From: BS750m-G69 sp964441235
GTDB lineage: Bacteria > Fidelibacterota > UBA2242
DNA length: 64,000 bases
Direction of reading: 5' to 3'
Assembly (NCBI GenBank): GCA_964441235.1
Contig: CAYTUQ010000012.1
Location: 6,589-70,588, forward strand
Below the pieces are notes generated by a model. It was given only the letters and a program-made list of their open reading frames with translations. It made no database searches and was not told the origin of the DNA. The translations under genes and the position numbers were made by a program. Below, one piece after another: positions 53,396-62,787 of this stretch; positions within the stretch are counted from its first letter, which is position 1; each line of letters begins with the position of its first letter.

Positions 53396-53656
53396 ATGCC
53401 AATTGTGTCTAAATTTTTTGGTATAATAATTCGAATGTATTATGATGAGCATCATCCGCCCCATATACATACTGAATACCAAAGAAAAAAGGCGGTTTTT
53501 GATTTTTACGGTAATATAACAAAAGGTGATTTAGGCTCAAGAACAGCTACGAAGCTTATAAGGGAATGGATAGACCTTCATCTTGTAGAGCTTAAAGAAG
53601 ATTGGAATTTAGCGAGAGAGGGTAAAAGCATTAATCCAATTGAACCACTAAAATGA
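53396..53656 (+). CDS. DUF4160 protein
   Basis: An 86-residue protein with IVSKFFGIIIRMYYDEHHPPHIHTEY, the DUF4160 core, including the HHPPHIH cluster that could bind metal. DUF4160 genes usually precede a DUF2442 gene in probable toxin-antitoxin pairs, as here (11-base spacing). Biochemical function is unproven. It lies in an accessory stretch with repeats. Confidence 0.8.
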   Translation: MPIVSKFFGIIIRMYYDEHHPPHIHTEYQRKKAVFDFYGNITKGDLGSRTATKLIREWIDLHLVELKEDWNLAREGKSINPIEPLK

Positions 53657-53667
53657 GGTAATAATGT

Positions 53668-53910
53668 ATGTGGAATATTAATGAATTAAAAAAGATAGAA
53701 TACAAAAGTAATTATATTTACCATGTAATATTTGATGACGGGTCAGAGGGAGATGTAGATTTCTCAAAATATTTAGATAAGGGACCAATATTTGAACCAT
53801 TGAGAAAATTAGAATTTTTTAAGAAGGCCAAAATAGAAGGTGGTACAATAGCCTGGCCAAATGGAGCTGACATTGCACCTGAAACATTGTATGAAAAAGT
53901 AAATTACTAA
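53668..53910 (+). CDS. DUF2442 protein
   Basis: An 80-residue protein with VIFDDGSEGDVDFSKYLDKGPIFEPLR and IAWPNGADIAPETLYEK, the two conserved parts of DUF2442. It follows the DUF4160 gene and has its own GAGGT ribosome site at 53655-53659. The pair is suspected to be a toxin-antitoxin module. Which partner is the toxin is not settled. Confidence 0.8.
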   Translation: MWNINELKKIEYKSNYIYHVIFDDGSEGDVDFSKYLDKGPIFEPLRKLEFFKKAKIEGGTIAWPNGADIAPETLYEKVNY

Positions 53911-53926
53911 CGTAATAAGACTTAGC

Positions 53927-54030
53927 ACCCGACGTTATCTACAATGGTATTACTTTCGTAAAATATTTTATAAACGTCGGCGTGCAAGTCATGGTAACAA
54001 TCGCTTGCACCCAAAGTCAAAAGCTGTGAG
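53927..54030. repeat. Two hairpins after the DUF4160/DUF2442 pair
   Basis: CCGACGTT pairs with AACGTCGG across about 32 bases, and GTGCAAG pairs with CTTGCAC across about 15. The block starts with CTTAGCACC, which also begins the palindrome island at about 26971. No gene is visible from here to the transposon end at 54239. Confidence 0.5.
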
Positions 54031-54335
54031 CTGATTGAGAATTTGAGAATTTATTATGTATTTTTGAAAAGTTGAAAGGTTCTTTAGTTTTCGCTCACCG
54101 TGGGTGAAGAGTTGGCCGTTATAAATAAGAAGGCGAAAATTAAATCTCACTTGTTTACTTATTTATGAAAAAATTCAGGGCTGCATGAATCGAAACGTCA
54201 ATTTTAAATATTAGTAGTAATATGTTTTTGGGTGGGATGAACTCCAATAGGAGTGAAATGTTTATAGTAAAATTTCTAGTAAGTAAATGAACTCCTTTAG
54301 AAGTGGCATGAAAAAAAATCACTAAAGGTGTGAAA

Positions 54336-54912
54336 ATGGCTAATACATTCACTCAAATATACATACAAATTGTATTTGCAGTTCAAGGTAGACAAAACCT
54401 AATCAAAAATGAATATAAAGAAGAATTGCATAAATACATAACCGGTATCATTCGGAATAAGAATCAGAAAATGATTGCTATTAACTGGATGCCTGATCAT
54501 TCACATATTTTTATTGGTATTAAACCAAGTATCTCATTATCAGATTTAGTGAGAGATATTAAAAATAATTCATCGACCTTTATCAACGAAAAGCGATGGA
54601 TATGGGGAAAGTTCAATTGGCAAAAGGGTTTCGGCGCATTTTCCTACGGACATTCACAAATGGATACTGTAGTAAAGTATATTAAGGGGGTGGAATATTG
54701 TAAATTTGCTTTAGTGATATATTTATATCTCATCCACCAATATATATATGATATTTTTATCATAAAGTGTTTTATTCCACTCCCTGAAAAACCAGAAGAA
54801 ACATCATGTAAAGAGAACTTTCAAAGAAGAATATCTTGCGTTACTTAAAAAATTTAATGTAGAATATGACGAGAAATATTTATTTGAGTGGATTGATAAT
54901 GTCCAATACTAA
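54336..54912 (+). pseudogene. Y1-type (IS200/RAYT-like) transposase, interrupted
   Basis: The first about 116 codons encode a good Y1 transposase: MANTFTQIYIQIVFAVQGRQ, WMPDHSHIFI with the HUH histidines, and FGAFSYGHSQMDTVVKYIK with the likely catalytic Tyr. A segment of about 101-103 bases is then inserted and shifts the frame. The true C-terminus, KNQKKHHVKRTFKEEYLAL and FNVEYDEKYLFEWIDNVQY, continues in another frame to a TAA at 54910-54912. The residues read through the insert have no family match. The protein is probably inactive. Confidence 0.85.
54686..54784. repeat. About 100-bp inverted-repeat element inside the transposase gene
   Basis: GGGGGTGGAATA at 54686-54697 and TATTCCACTCCC at 54773-54784 are inverted copies with one mismatch. 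The interior is AT-rich and non-coding. It sits between the codons for KYIK and NQKKHH of the transposase. A short AA may be duplicated at its edges. Confidence 0.7.
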
Positions 54913-55147
54913 TGATTGTAATATAATTGATATCAACATATCACTTCTAAAGAAGTTAATCCTATTTTTCTTTGATTATACTATAAACATTTCACTCCTA
55001 ACGGAGTTTAATAGGGCTAACCTTTTAATCCAAAGTGGCACAAATCAACAATCAAACTTTTAAGATGATGCTAATACGTTTTATTGGGAGAAATAAAAAA
55101 AGAAGAATAAATTATTTGAAGAAAAAGAAGATTACCCCGAAGGAATT

Positions 55148-55218
55148 CTCCGATATACATCGGAGTTCTATCTGCGGGATAAAAATAAATCTCATCCTCC
55201 CGATCCCTATTAATCGGG
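55148..55218. repeat. Two palindromes before the peptidase-MA gene
   Basis: CTCCGAT-ATAC-ATCGGAG at 55148-55165 and CCCGAT ... ATCGGG at 55199-55218. They lie in the 240-base gap between the transposon end and the next gene. A short open frame across them is not supported as a gene. Confidence 0.55.
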
Positions 55219-55250
55219 CAGGGAAAAGGATCAAAAACACGAAGTGAGAA

Positions 55251-58200
55251 ATGTTTAAATATTATACAAAATCTGCACTCTCAGTCTTTTTTATGCTTTC
55301 ATTCTTGTCATCAATATATGCCCAAGCCCGCTTTAACCATCCTGAGTTAAAATGGAAAACTTTTGAGACTGCTCATTTTAAAATTAATTATCATGAGGGC
55401 GCAGAATGGACTGCCAACCAAAGCGCAGATATCGCAGAGGCGATTTACGGTTCTGTTACGAGATTTTATCATTATGAACCTGATTCAAAAACTGACCTGG
55501 TAATAAAAGATACTGATGACTTTTCAAATGGTGCAGCATACTATTATGATAACAAGATAGAAATATGGGCAACTCCTCTCGACTTTCTCCTTCGTGGAAA
55601 TCACAGCTGGTTAAGAGATGTAATTACTCATGAGTTTACGCATATTGTATCTCTTCAGAAGGCAATGAAATATCCGCGTAATTTTCCCGCTGCTTATTTC
55701 CAGGTGATCGATTATGAAGATGAAAAGAGAGAGGATGTGATTTATGGCTATCCAAGAATAATCAGTTCCTATCCACTCCCCGCTATGATTATGCCGATGT
55801 GGCTGGCTGAAGGAGAGGCACAATATCAATTCCCCGGTTCGGGTAATGATTTATGGGATTCTCATCGTGATATGATTTTAAGAGATAGAACTCTTCATGG
55901 TAAAATTCTTTCACTGAGTCAAATGGGGTCTTTTGGGAAGCGAGGAATTGGTAATGAGTCTGTTTATAATCAGGGATTATCTTTTGTAAGGTATTTGACT
56001 GAGCGATTCGGTACGGATATTTGTTCAAATTTAATGAATATAATGGCTTCCCCGATGCAGGTTTCTGTTAATACGGCATTAAGAAAAGCTACAGGGATTC
56101 CGGGAAAACAGGTTCATAAAGAGTGGAAATATCATCTTGAAAATCACTATAGAGGACTTACGTCTGTTATACAAAATAATGCTGAAACGGGTGAAATTTT
56201 AATTACAGGCTCGACAACTAATATATACCCTGAATGGGTTGGAGATTCGCTCATATATTATTTGTCAAACGAGGGGAGAGATTATTTTTCTCAGACCTCG
56301 CTGTATGTATATAATATATCTACAAAAAAAAGCATATTGGTCAAATCTGAGGTCAGATCAAGAATATCAATTTCTCCTGATGGCAAGTATATTTATTATT
56401 CAAAAAAAAGTAAGCCGAATAAGAATGGCTCCATTTATTATGATATTTATAAATTGGACCTTAAAAAAGATAAAGAAGATCAAATTACTAAGTTTGAACG
56501 CGCTTATAATCCTTCATTATCGCCTGATGGAACAAAATTGGTTTTCGTTACCGGTAGAGATGGAACATCAAATCTGGTGATTAAAGACCTATCCAAGGAA
56601 AATGATAATGAAAAAGTAGTCACAAAATTTAATAATGGTGAGGAGTTGTTTTCCTCCCACTGGTCACCGGATGGAAACCAACTGGCATTTGATTATATGA
56701 CAAATCATGGGCGGGATATTTCTATCTATAATTTGGACTCAAAATCTATCACGCTTTTTGAAGGTGAAGATTATGATACACGCAATCCCTACTTTAGTCT
56801 TGATGGAGAATGGCTCTATTTTGCATCAGACGAGACAGGTATCTTCAATATTTATCGGAAATCGCTGATAAGCGGAGAAAAAGAATTGCTAACGAATGTT
56901 CTCGGCGGCGCTTTTATGCCATCGGTCAATGATAAAGGCGATTTGCTATTCTCACTTTTTGATGATTCTTCATTCAAGATTAGTTTATTGGTTGCTTCTG
57001 AAGCAATCGAGAAATCTAGAGCCGTTTATTCAAATTATTCAGAGACAATCCCTACAAAAATGCCCTGCCCGGAGCTGAATCATCCTGAGCCGGAGAAATA
57101 TAAAGACCAGTTTTCTAAAATTTTCATTTTACCGAAATTAATGATTGATTATGGAACTGTGAAACCGGGGTTTTATTTTTATTCGAATGAAATTATTGAT
57201 CGATTTAATATTTTTGGTGGCGCTTCAATTAATTCAATTAAAGATCATGATCTAATGCTGATCCTGGAATATCATCAGTGGAAGCCAACTTTTCATATAG
57301 AAATTTTTAATATTAGTAGGAATATTTTTAATGTAACGGAAAAGATCAGTGAAAGACCAGCGAGTTTAGACTATAATTTTTCTCTTACAGAATTTACTTT
57401 GGGTATATCCAGTTGGATTAACAGCATTAATCATTTAAGGTTTAACACTACCTATTCGAAGTACAGGACAATAACTAATACAGAGATACCTCGTGCGGGT
57501 ATTTATCAAAATGGATTTAGCTACGACTATTATAATGGGGTAAATTTCAACCTAAATTGGAGTTTTAGAAAAATTCGCCCTAATGTAAATATGGACACTA
57601 ACCCAAACAATGGTATTTTATTGAATACTGTTATTTCACGTAATTACGATAAATTTATACAGGGTTTTGATGTTAATAACGCTTATGGCACTTTAGAAGT
57701 AGATTTTCGCAACAATTATTACTGGAAGATAGAGCATGAAGGAATATGGTATCACAGGTATCCTGTTGCTAATAAATTGATTGGAAGCCTGAAATGGAAG
57801 ATAGGATGGATTTCCAAACCTGACGTAGACTCCTTTTTTAATTTTTTTGCCGGAGGAATGCCTGGATTACAAGGATACCCATTTTACAGTATTGAGGGAA
57901 GAAACTTATTCAGTTTTCATTATACATTCAGGTTTCCTCTGTTTGTAGAGAAAGATGTACAGTTATTGCCGTTTAACTTGCAGAATGCGTTTATAGCCAC
58001 ATATTTTGAAGCAGGAAATGCGTGGAATCAGGCGGAAGGTTATCAAAATTTGAAGTTGGGTACTCTTGTAGACGACCCAATATGTATTACTAAAAGTGTT
58101 GTTAGCGATTTTAAAAAAGACATAGGTTTTCAACTCAGATTCAGTGGATTTTCTTTTTATGCTTATCCAACATCTATTAGCTTAGATTTTGTCTATGGAA

Positions 58201-58292
58201 TAGATAAATTTAAAATAATTGATAGGCAGAATATTGAGCATAATTATGGGAAAGAGTGGAGAAGCTATTTAACAATTTTATTTGGACTATAA
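55251..58292 (+). CDS. Peptidase-MA / TolB-propeller / outer-membrane barrel protein
   Basis: A 1013-residue protein. A signal peptide (about 1-25) is followed by a gluzincin peptidase domain with HEFTH (127-131) and WLAEG (Glu187 as third ligand). Residues about 330-610 are TolB-like propeller repeats (SISPDGKYIYYSKK, SLSPDGTKLVFVTG, HWSPDGNQLAFDY, YFSLDGEWLYFAS). Residues from about 640 look like an Omp85/BamA-type surface barrel. It may process or bind substrates at the outer membrane. Its frame overlaps the long form of the next gene. Confidence 0.8.
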   Translation: MFKYYTKSALSVFFMLSFLSSIYAQARFNHPELKWKTFETAHFKINYHEGAEWTANQSADIAEAIYGSVTRFYHYEPDSKTDLVIKDTDDFSNGAAYYYDNKIEIWATPLDFLLRGNHSWLRDVITHEFTHIVSLQKAMKYPRNFPAAYFQVIDYEDEKREDVIYGYPRIISSYPLPAMIMPMWLAEGEAQYQFPGSGNDLWDSHRDMILRDRTLHGKILSLSQMGSFGKRGIGNESVYNQGLSFVRYLTERFGTDICSNLMNIMASPMQVSVNTALRKATGIPGKQVHKEWKYHLENHYRGLTSVIQNNAETGEILITGSTTNIYPEWVGDSLIYYLSNEGRDYFSQTSLYVYNISTKKSILVKSEVRSRISISPDGKYIYYSKKSKPNKNGSIYYDIYKLDLKKDKEDQITKFERAYNPSLSPDGTKLVFVTGRDGTSNLVIKDLSKENDNEKVVTKFNNGEELFSSHWSPDGNQLAFDYMTNHGRDISIYNLDSKSITLFEGEDYDTRNPYFSLDGEWLYFASDETGIFNIYRKSLISGEKELLTNVLGGAFMPSVNDKGDLLFSLFDDSSFKISLLVASEAIEKSRAVYSNYSETIPTKMPCPELNHPEPEKYKDQFSKIFILPKLMIDYGTVKPGFYFYSNEIIDRFNIFGGASINSIKDHDLMLILEYHQWKPTFHIEIFNISRNIFNVTEKISERPASLDYNFSLTEFTLGISSWINSINHLRFNTTYSKYRTITNTEIPRAGIYQNGFSYDYYNGVNFNLNWSFRKIRPNVNMDTNPNNGILLNTVISRNYDKFIQGFDVNNAYGTLEVDFRNNYYWKIEHEGIWYHRYPVANKLIGSLKWKIGWISKPDVDSFFNFFAGGMPGLQGYPFYSIEGRNLFSFHYTFRFPLFVEKDVQLLPFNLQNAFIATYFEAGNAWNQAEGYQNLKLGTLVDDPICITKSVVSDFKKDIGFQLRFSGFSFYAYPTSISLDFVYGIDKFKIIDRQNIEHNYGKEWRSYLTILFGL

Positions 58293-58302
58293 TGGAGGCG
58301 AT

Positions 58303-59181
58303 ATGAAAAGTAGATTATTAACAGTTTCAATTACCATAGCTTTTGCTATTCCAATGTTGACATTTGGGCAGGGCTTTTCCTTTGGTAGTAGCTCATCGTC
58401 ATCTCAACGGAGTGCATTATTAGCAAATTTGAAGTATGGACAGATTGAAACAGGGCAAGATTCTATTGTGTTTGATTATGAAAAGTCTCCGGGGAAAGCA
58501 TTCTTACTATCAGCAATTGTTCCCGGTGCAGGTGAATTCTATGCAGGAGCAAAATGGCGGGCATTAATTTTCGCCGGCATAGAAGTTACAAGTTGGGTAA
58601 TGCACTCTAAATTTCAAAATAAGGGGGATGACCTTGAGGAAAAATATATGAGATATGCAAATGATAATTGGGATCTTGGAGATTGGCTTGAAGCATGTCT
58701 TGCAAATGACTGTAACATGTTGGAGAACTCTCATCATATTTGGGTTGAGTATGAGGGTAAAGAATATATAGTTAACGATAGTCTGAGTATAAAATTTCCA
58801 GAATATATTTCACTTGCTCAAAATGGAGATATGAGGTCTGTTGAAACAAGAGAATATTACGAGAATATTGGGAAATATGATCAATTCTCCGGCGGGTGGA
58901 AAGATTTTGGTGATTATAATAGTGAGCCTGATACTATTTATATGAGTCCTATTCGAGATAGTTATCTAACTAAAAGGTTGAATTCTAATAATGCCTTAGA
59001 AATGGCAACAAATTTTGTTAGTGTTATTATGTTCAACCATCTAATAAGTGCTTTCGATGCTATTATTGCAGCAAAGAATTATTCATCGGAGGAGAAAAAA
59101 TATAGCTGGAATCTGGGATTGATTAATGACTACAGATATCGAAATCCGCTGCGAGGAGTTAGGCTCTCGGTTGCATTTTAA
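58303..59181 (+). CDS. DUF5683-like envelope protein
   Basis: About 292 residues with a signal peptide, a Ser-rich stretch, then the segment SPGKAFLLSAIVPGAGEFYAGAKWRALIFAGIEV. This is the PGxGxxYxGxxxxA pattern of DUF5683-like proteins. The C-terminal half has another hydrophobic stretch (about 245-265). The ATG at 58303 follows GGAGG at 58294-58298. The longer TTG-started form overlapping the previous gene is less likely. Function unknown. Confidence 0.65.
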   Translation: MKSRLLTVSITIAFAIPMLTFGQGFSFGSSSSSSQRSALLANLKYGQIETGQDSIVFDYEKSPGKAFLLSAIVPGAGEFYAGAKWRALIFAGIEVTSWVMHSKFQNKGDDLEEKYMRYANDNWDLGDWLEACLANDCNMLENSHHIWVEYEGKEYIVNDSLSIKFPEYISLAQNGDMRSVETREYYENIGKYDQFSGGWKDFGDYNSEPDTIYMSPIRDSYLTKRLNSNNALEMATNFVSVIMFNHLISAFDAIIAAKNYSSEEKKYSWNLGLINDYRYRNPLRGVRLSVAF

Positions 59182-59262
59182 TAAAGTAACAGAGAAGGTT
59201 AAATCCGATTTTTGCAGAGACAAATTGATTTTAATCTCCTAACAGTAAAATGGAAATTGGGT

Positions 59263-60069
59263 ATGATTTATAGTAAACAGAAGTATATTTTATTAGCATT
59301 CAGTCTAATATTAATAATAATTTCTCTCACAGATTGTGCAGGGAAAAAAGAAAAAATTTTTACTGATTACAAAAAATATTATGACAAAGGCATTGCAGCT
59401 TTTGAAAGGAAGAAGTGGGATAAAGCAATAGAGAATTTTAGCATGGCACTTTTAAATAGTCCAGGTGGAGAACTTGCTGATGATGCCCAGTATTATCTTG
59501 GAGAGTGCTACTTCAAAAAAAAAGAATATTTGTTGGCAATCTCCGAGTATCAGCAGCTGACTGAACGCTATTCATATAGTCCATTAGTTGAGGATGCTTA
59601 TTATAAGATAGCTGTTTGCTATTTTAAACTTTCTCCAAAATATCCGTTAGACCAGGAAAGCACACTGAAATCTCTACAAAGTCTTCAGGATTTTTTAGAT
59701 GTATTTCCAGAAAGCGAGTATCGTGAAGATGTGGAAGTGAAAATCCAGGAGGTTCGCAATAAACTGGCGAGGAAATTGTATGAGAGTGGTTGTCTTTACA
59801 GAAAATTGGAAGAATGGAGTTCTGCTATTATTTACCTGGATAATTTACTTGAAACTTATTATGATACTAAGTGGGCATTAGAAGCAAAATTGGAAAAAGC
59901 CCATTGTCTCATCAAACTGAGGAAATTCGACGAATACAATAAACTTATAGCGGAAATTAAAAACGATGATAACTCTCTTAAAATAAAGAAACGTTTAGAA
60001 TATCTTAAAATCCTGAACAAAAGAGAGCAAAATAAAATCGCAAAGCAACTAAAGAAAAAACAGAAATGA
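59263..60069 (+). CDS. bamD: Outer-membrane assembly lipoprotein BamD-like
   Basis: About 268 residues with a lipoprotein signal (LIIISLTDC). TPR-like repeats follow: AIENFSMALLNSPGGELADDAQYYLGECYFKKKEYLLAISEYQQL and YSPLVEDAYYKIAVCYFKLSPKYPLDQE. This matches the BamD/YfiO family, part of the BAM complex that inserts outer-membrane barrels. The ATG at 59263 directly precedes the signal sequence; a TTG at 59212 would add an unlikely N-terminal extension. It overlaps nadD by four bases. Confidence 0.85.
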   Translation: MIYSKQKYILLAFSLILIIISLTDCAGKKEKIFTDYKKYYDKGIAAFERKKWDKAIENFSMALLNSPGGELADDAQYYLGECYFKKKEYLLAISEYQQLTERYSYSPLVEDAYYKIAVCYFKLSPKYPLDQESTLKSLQSLQDFLDVFPESEYREDVEVKIQEVRNKLARKLYESGCLYRKLEEWSSAIIYLDNLLETYYDTKWALEAKLEKAHCLIKLRKFDEYNKLIAEIKNDDNSLKIKKRLEYLKILNKREQNKIAKQLKKKQK

Positions 60070-60650
60070 GCATCTGTTTATTCGGGGGTACATTCGACCC
60101 ACCTCACATTGGACATCTAATTATTGCTGAATTCATTTTAAGTGATCTTGATGTTGATAAAATCCTTTTTATCCCTTCATCTATTCCGCCCCATAAACCG
60201 TCATGTTCATATTCTGCAGCATCATCAAGAGTTGAGATGTTACAAATTTCTATAAAAGGAACGCCTGCATTTCAGATCTCCGATATTGAGTTAAATCGCC
60301 CCGGTGTGTCTTATTCTGTTGATACTATTAAGCAGATTAAATCGCAGATGAACTTGCCTGAAGAGGAGTTGTATTTTCTAATAGGAAGCGACAGCCTTAT
60401 TGAATTTCAGACCTGGAAGAATCCGGAGGAGATACTTTCGCTCGCTCGGGTGATTATCGCGTCAAGACCTCTGTTTACTAAGGATATGGTGAAGCCTGAA
60501 TTTCTCGGGAAGGTTCGATTTTTAAATACTCCACAGATAGATATTTCTTCGAGTATGATAAGAGAAAGAGTGAGAGAGAAGAAATCAATTCGCTATTATG
60601 TAATTCCTGAAGTTCTGGAATATATTAAAAAGAAAAGACTTTATATATAG
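60066..60650 (+). CDS. nadD: Nicotinate-nucleotide adenylyltransferase
   Basis: A 194-residue NAD-synthesis enzyme that adenylates nicotinate mononucleotide. GGTFDPPHIGHL is the HxGH-type nucleotidyltransferase motif, FLIGSDSLIEFQTWKNPEEIL a conserved middle part and ISSSMIRERV the C-terminal ISSTxIR motif. The ATG overlaps the bamD stop (ATGA). Confidence 0.95.
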   Translation: MSICLFGGTFDPPHIGHLIIAEFILSDLDVDKILFIPSSIPPHKPSCSYSAASSRVEMLQISIKGTPAFQISDIELNRPGVSYSVDTIKQIKSQMNLPEEELYFLIGSDSLIEFQTWKNPEEILSLARVIIASRPLFTKDMVKPEFLGKVRFLNTPQIDISSSMIRERVREKKSIRYYVIPEVLEYIKKKRLYI

Positions 60651-60800
60651 CCTGAATTACTCCTCGTTAAAATTGATAAAGCGAAAACCGAACTGATACT
60701 TTCTTCGGAATTATAATTTTAAAATAAACAATATATTTAAAAGGACAGATTTGTTACCCCGTCCTTGTTTAAAGAGAGGGTTTTTAATAAATTTTAAGTT

Positions 60801-62597
60801 ATGAAATTGAATATTAGAAATTTTTCAATTATCGCTCACATAGACCATGGTAAATCTACACTTGCCGATAGAATGTTAGAGTTTACAGGAACAGTTGCCC
60901 CCCGGGAAATGAAGGCTCAGGTGCTCGACGATATGGAACTTGAAAGAGAGAGAGGAATTACCATAAAGTCACATCCCATTCAGATGAACTATATAAGTCC
61001 TGAAGGTAAAGAGTATATTTTAAATTTGATTGACACGCCAGGGCATGTGGATTTTTCTTATGAAGTTTCCCGCAGTCTTGCCGCATGTGAGGGTGTATTA
61101 CTTCTGGTTGATGCTTCTCAGGGCGTAGAAGCGCAAACGGTCAGTAATGCTTATCTTGCTATAGAAAATGATCTTGCTATTATTCCCATCATAAATAAAA
61201 TAGATTTGCCCGGTGCAATGATTCCAGAAGCGAAACGCCAGATAATTGATCTTATCGGATGCAGTGAGGATGAAATAATTCCGGTGAGCGCTAAGACTGG
61301 AGAAGGTCTTCATGAAGTTTTTAATGCCATTATTGATAGAATTCCCCCACCGCAATATTCTCCGGAAAAACCTTTTAGAGCATTAATTTTCGATTCCACT
61401 TTTGATTCATTTCGCGGTGCAATACCGTATATAAGAGTTTTTGACGGCGAAATAAAAACAGGTGAGCACATTCGCTTTTTTTCAAGCAATTCCACTTATG
61501 AAGTAGCAGAGGTTGGCATTTTCAAAATGCATCGGGAAAAAACTCCTAAATTAATTTCTGGCGATGTGGGCTACATTATTGGTGGAGTGAAAGATATTTC
61601 AAAGGTAAATGTTGGTGATACGATTACATCCAAGATCAATCCTGCAATTGAGAGATTGCCGGGATATAAAGAAATAAAGCCGATGGTTTTTAGCGGTATG
61701 TACCCAGTTGATAGCGAAGATTTTGAAGATTTGCGATCTTCATTAGAGAAAATGAAGCTCAATGATTCATCGCTGATTTATGAAGCGGAAACTTCAAATG
61801 CACTGGGTTTCGGTTTTCGTTGTGGATACCTTGGATTATTACACATGGAGGTTGTCCAGGAACGTCTTGAAAGGGAATTCGACCTTAATTTGATTACTAC
61901 GATGCCAAATGTAAAATATGAGGCATATTTAAAAAATGGGCAGAGGAAAGAAATTGACAATCCTTCGGATATACCTGATGCGGGAGATATTGAAAAAATC
62001 AAAGAGCCTTATGTCAAAGCAGAAGTCATCGTACCGACAAGCTATTTGGGCAATATCTTAAAACTTTGCCAGGAAAAGAGAGGTATATATAAAACCACCC
62101 ATTATTTAGATTCTAATAAAGTTCAATTGATTTACGAATTACCACTTGGGGAGATTGTTTTCGATTTCTATGATAGATTAAAATCTGTTTCAAAGGGATA
62201 TGCTTCATTTGATTATGAGCAAATCGGATTTCGAGAAGCTGATCTGGTAAAATTAGATATTCTTATAAATGGAGAACCCGTTGATGCGCTTTCCTGGGTT
62301 GTTCATAGAGAGAACGCTTACTTTAGAGGCAGAGATTTATGCCAGGAGCTCAAGGAATTGATTCCGAGACAACTTTTTGTGATTGTAATTCAAGCGTCAA
62401 TTGGCTCAAAAATCATTGCCCGTTCAACTGTACGTGCTTTGAGAAAGAACGTTACAGCAAAATGCTATGGTGGTGATATTACAAGGAAGAGGAAATTGAT
62501 TGAAAAGCAGAAAGCAGGTAAGCGGAGAATGAAACAGGTTGGTAGGGTCGAAGTTCCTCAAGAAGCATTTTTAGCAGTTTTGAAGATGAGACATTAA
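60801..62597 (+). CDS. lepA: Elongation factor 4 (LepA)
   Basis: Translational GTPase of 598 residues. The G domain has AHIDHGKSTL, the switch RGITI, DTPGHVDF and NKIDLP. The domain order is G, II, III, V, and LepA CTD, ending KQKAGKRRMKQVGRVEVPQEAFLAVL, the LepA-specific tail. It back-translocates ribosomes or aids initiation. The gap of 150 bases before it holds a weak AAGGAC/GTCCTT hairpin at 60741-60766. Confidence 0.96.
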   Translation: MKLNIRNFSIIAHIDHGKSTLADRMLEFTGTVAPREMKAQVLDDMELERERGITIKSHPIQMNYISPEGKEYILNLIDTPGHVDFSYEVSRSLAACEGVLLLVDASQGVEAQTVSNAYLAIENDLAIIPIINKIDLPGAMIPEAKRQIIDLIGCSEDEIIPVSAKTGEGLHEVFNAIIDRIPPPQYSPEKPFRALIFDSTFDSFRGAIPYIRVFDGEIKTGEHIRFFSSNSTYEVAEVGIFKMHREKTPKLISGDVGYIIGGVKDISKVNVGDTITSKINPAIERLPGYKEIKPMVFSGMYPVDSEDFEDLRSSLEKMKLNDSSLIYEAETSNALGFGFRCGYLGLLHMEVVQERLEREFDLNLITTMPNVKYEAYLKNGQRKEIDNPSDIPDAGDIEKIKEPYVKAEVIVPTSYLGNILKLCQEKRGIYKTTHYLDSNKVQLIYELPLGEIVFDFYDRLKSVSKGYASFDYEQIGFREADLVKLDILINGEPVDALSWVVHRENAYFRGRDLCQELKELIPRQLFVIVIQASIGSKIIARSTVRALRKNVTAKCYGGDITRKRKLIEKQKAGKRRMKQVGRVEVPQEAFLAVLKMRH

Positions 62598-62601
62598 CCT
62601 T

Positions 62602-62730
62602 AATAATATCAAATATCAAATTTCAAATTATCTCAAAAGGGTCTCTGTGAGGCAAATTTCCTCAAAGGGATCTCTTTCCCGGAGGGATCGCTCCGAGATG
62701 AGACAAAATTCAAATTTCAAAATATTCACC
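62602..62730. repeat. Repeat with AT-rich arms and GC-rich hairpins
   Basis: AAATATCAAATTTCAAATTATCTC on the left is inverted as GAGACAAAATTCAAATTTCAAAATATT on the right. The core holds AAAGGGTCTCT, AAAGGGATCTCTTTCCC and CGGAGGGATCGCTCCG. The arms are like those around the four-helix-bundle gene at 10 kb and the core like the insert in that gene. It lies just after lepA. Confidence 0.6.
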
Positions 62731-62787
62731 ATAACATTTATCGAAGTGTCATTTTGCTATATTTGATTTGGTAATGCGTATTCCGAT

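Larger units (their letters stand above)
54239..55010 (+). mobile_element. REP-associated tyrosine transposase element with inverted ends
   Basis: Left end 54239-54310 and right end 54940-55010 are imperfect inverted copies of about 70 bases. Each has two REP-like palindromes: ACTCCAATAGGAGT (54241) and ACTCCTTTAGAAGT (54291) on the left, ACTTCTAAAGAAGT (54943) and ACTCCTAACGGAGT (54994) on the right. Both ends contain GTGAAATGTTTATAGTA in inverted orientation. A broken Y1 transposase gene lies between them. Confidence 0.75.

Noticed and set aside
53244..53426. 60-residue open frame after the T9SS cargo gene
   Set aside because: No domain, and it overlaps the start of the DUF4160 gene. The DNA has GGGAAAATGC/CATTCC-type repeat character.
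53911..54060. Integron attC site idea for the DUF4160/DUF2442 pair
   Set aside because: The hairpins lack the paired RYYYAAC/GTTRRRY ends, and no integrase or cassette array is visible.
54866..55063. 65-residue open frame at the end of the transposon
   Set aside because: It reads the transposase tail out of frame and then the right REP end.
55035..55247. 70-residue open frame before the peptidase-MA gene
   Set aside because: It runs through two palindromes and has no protein-like pattern.
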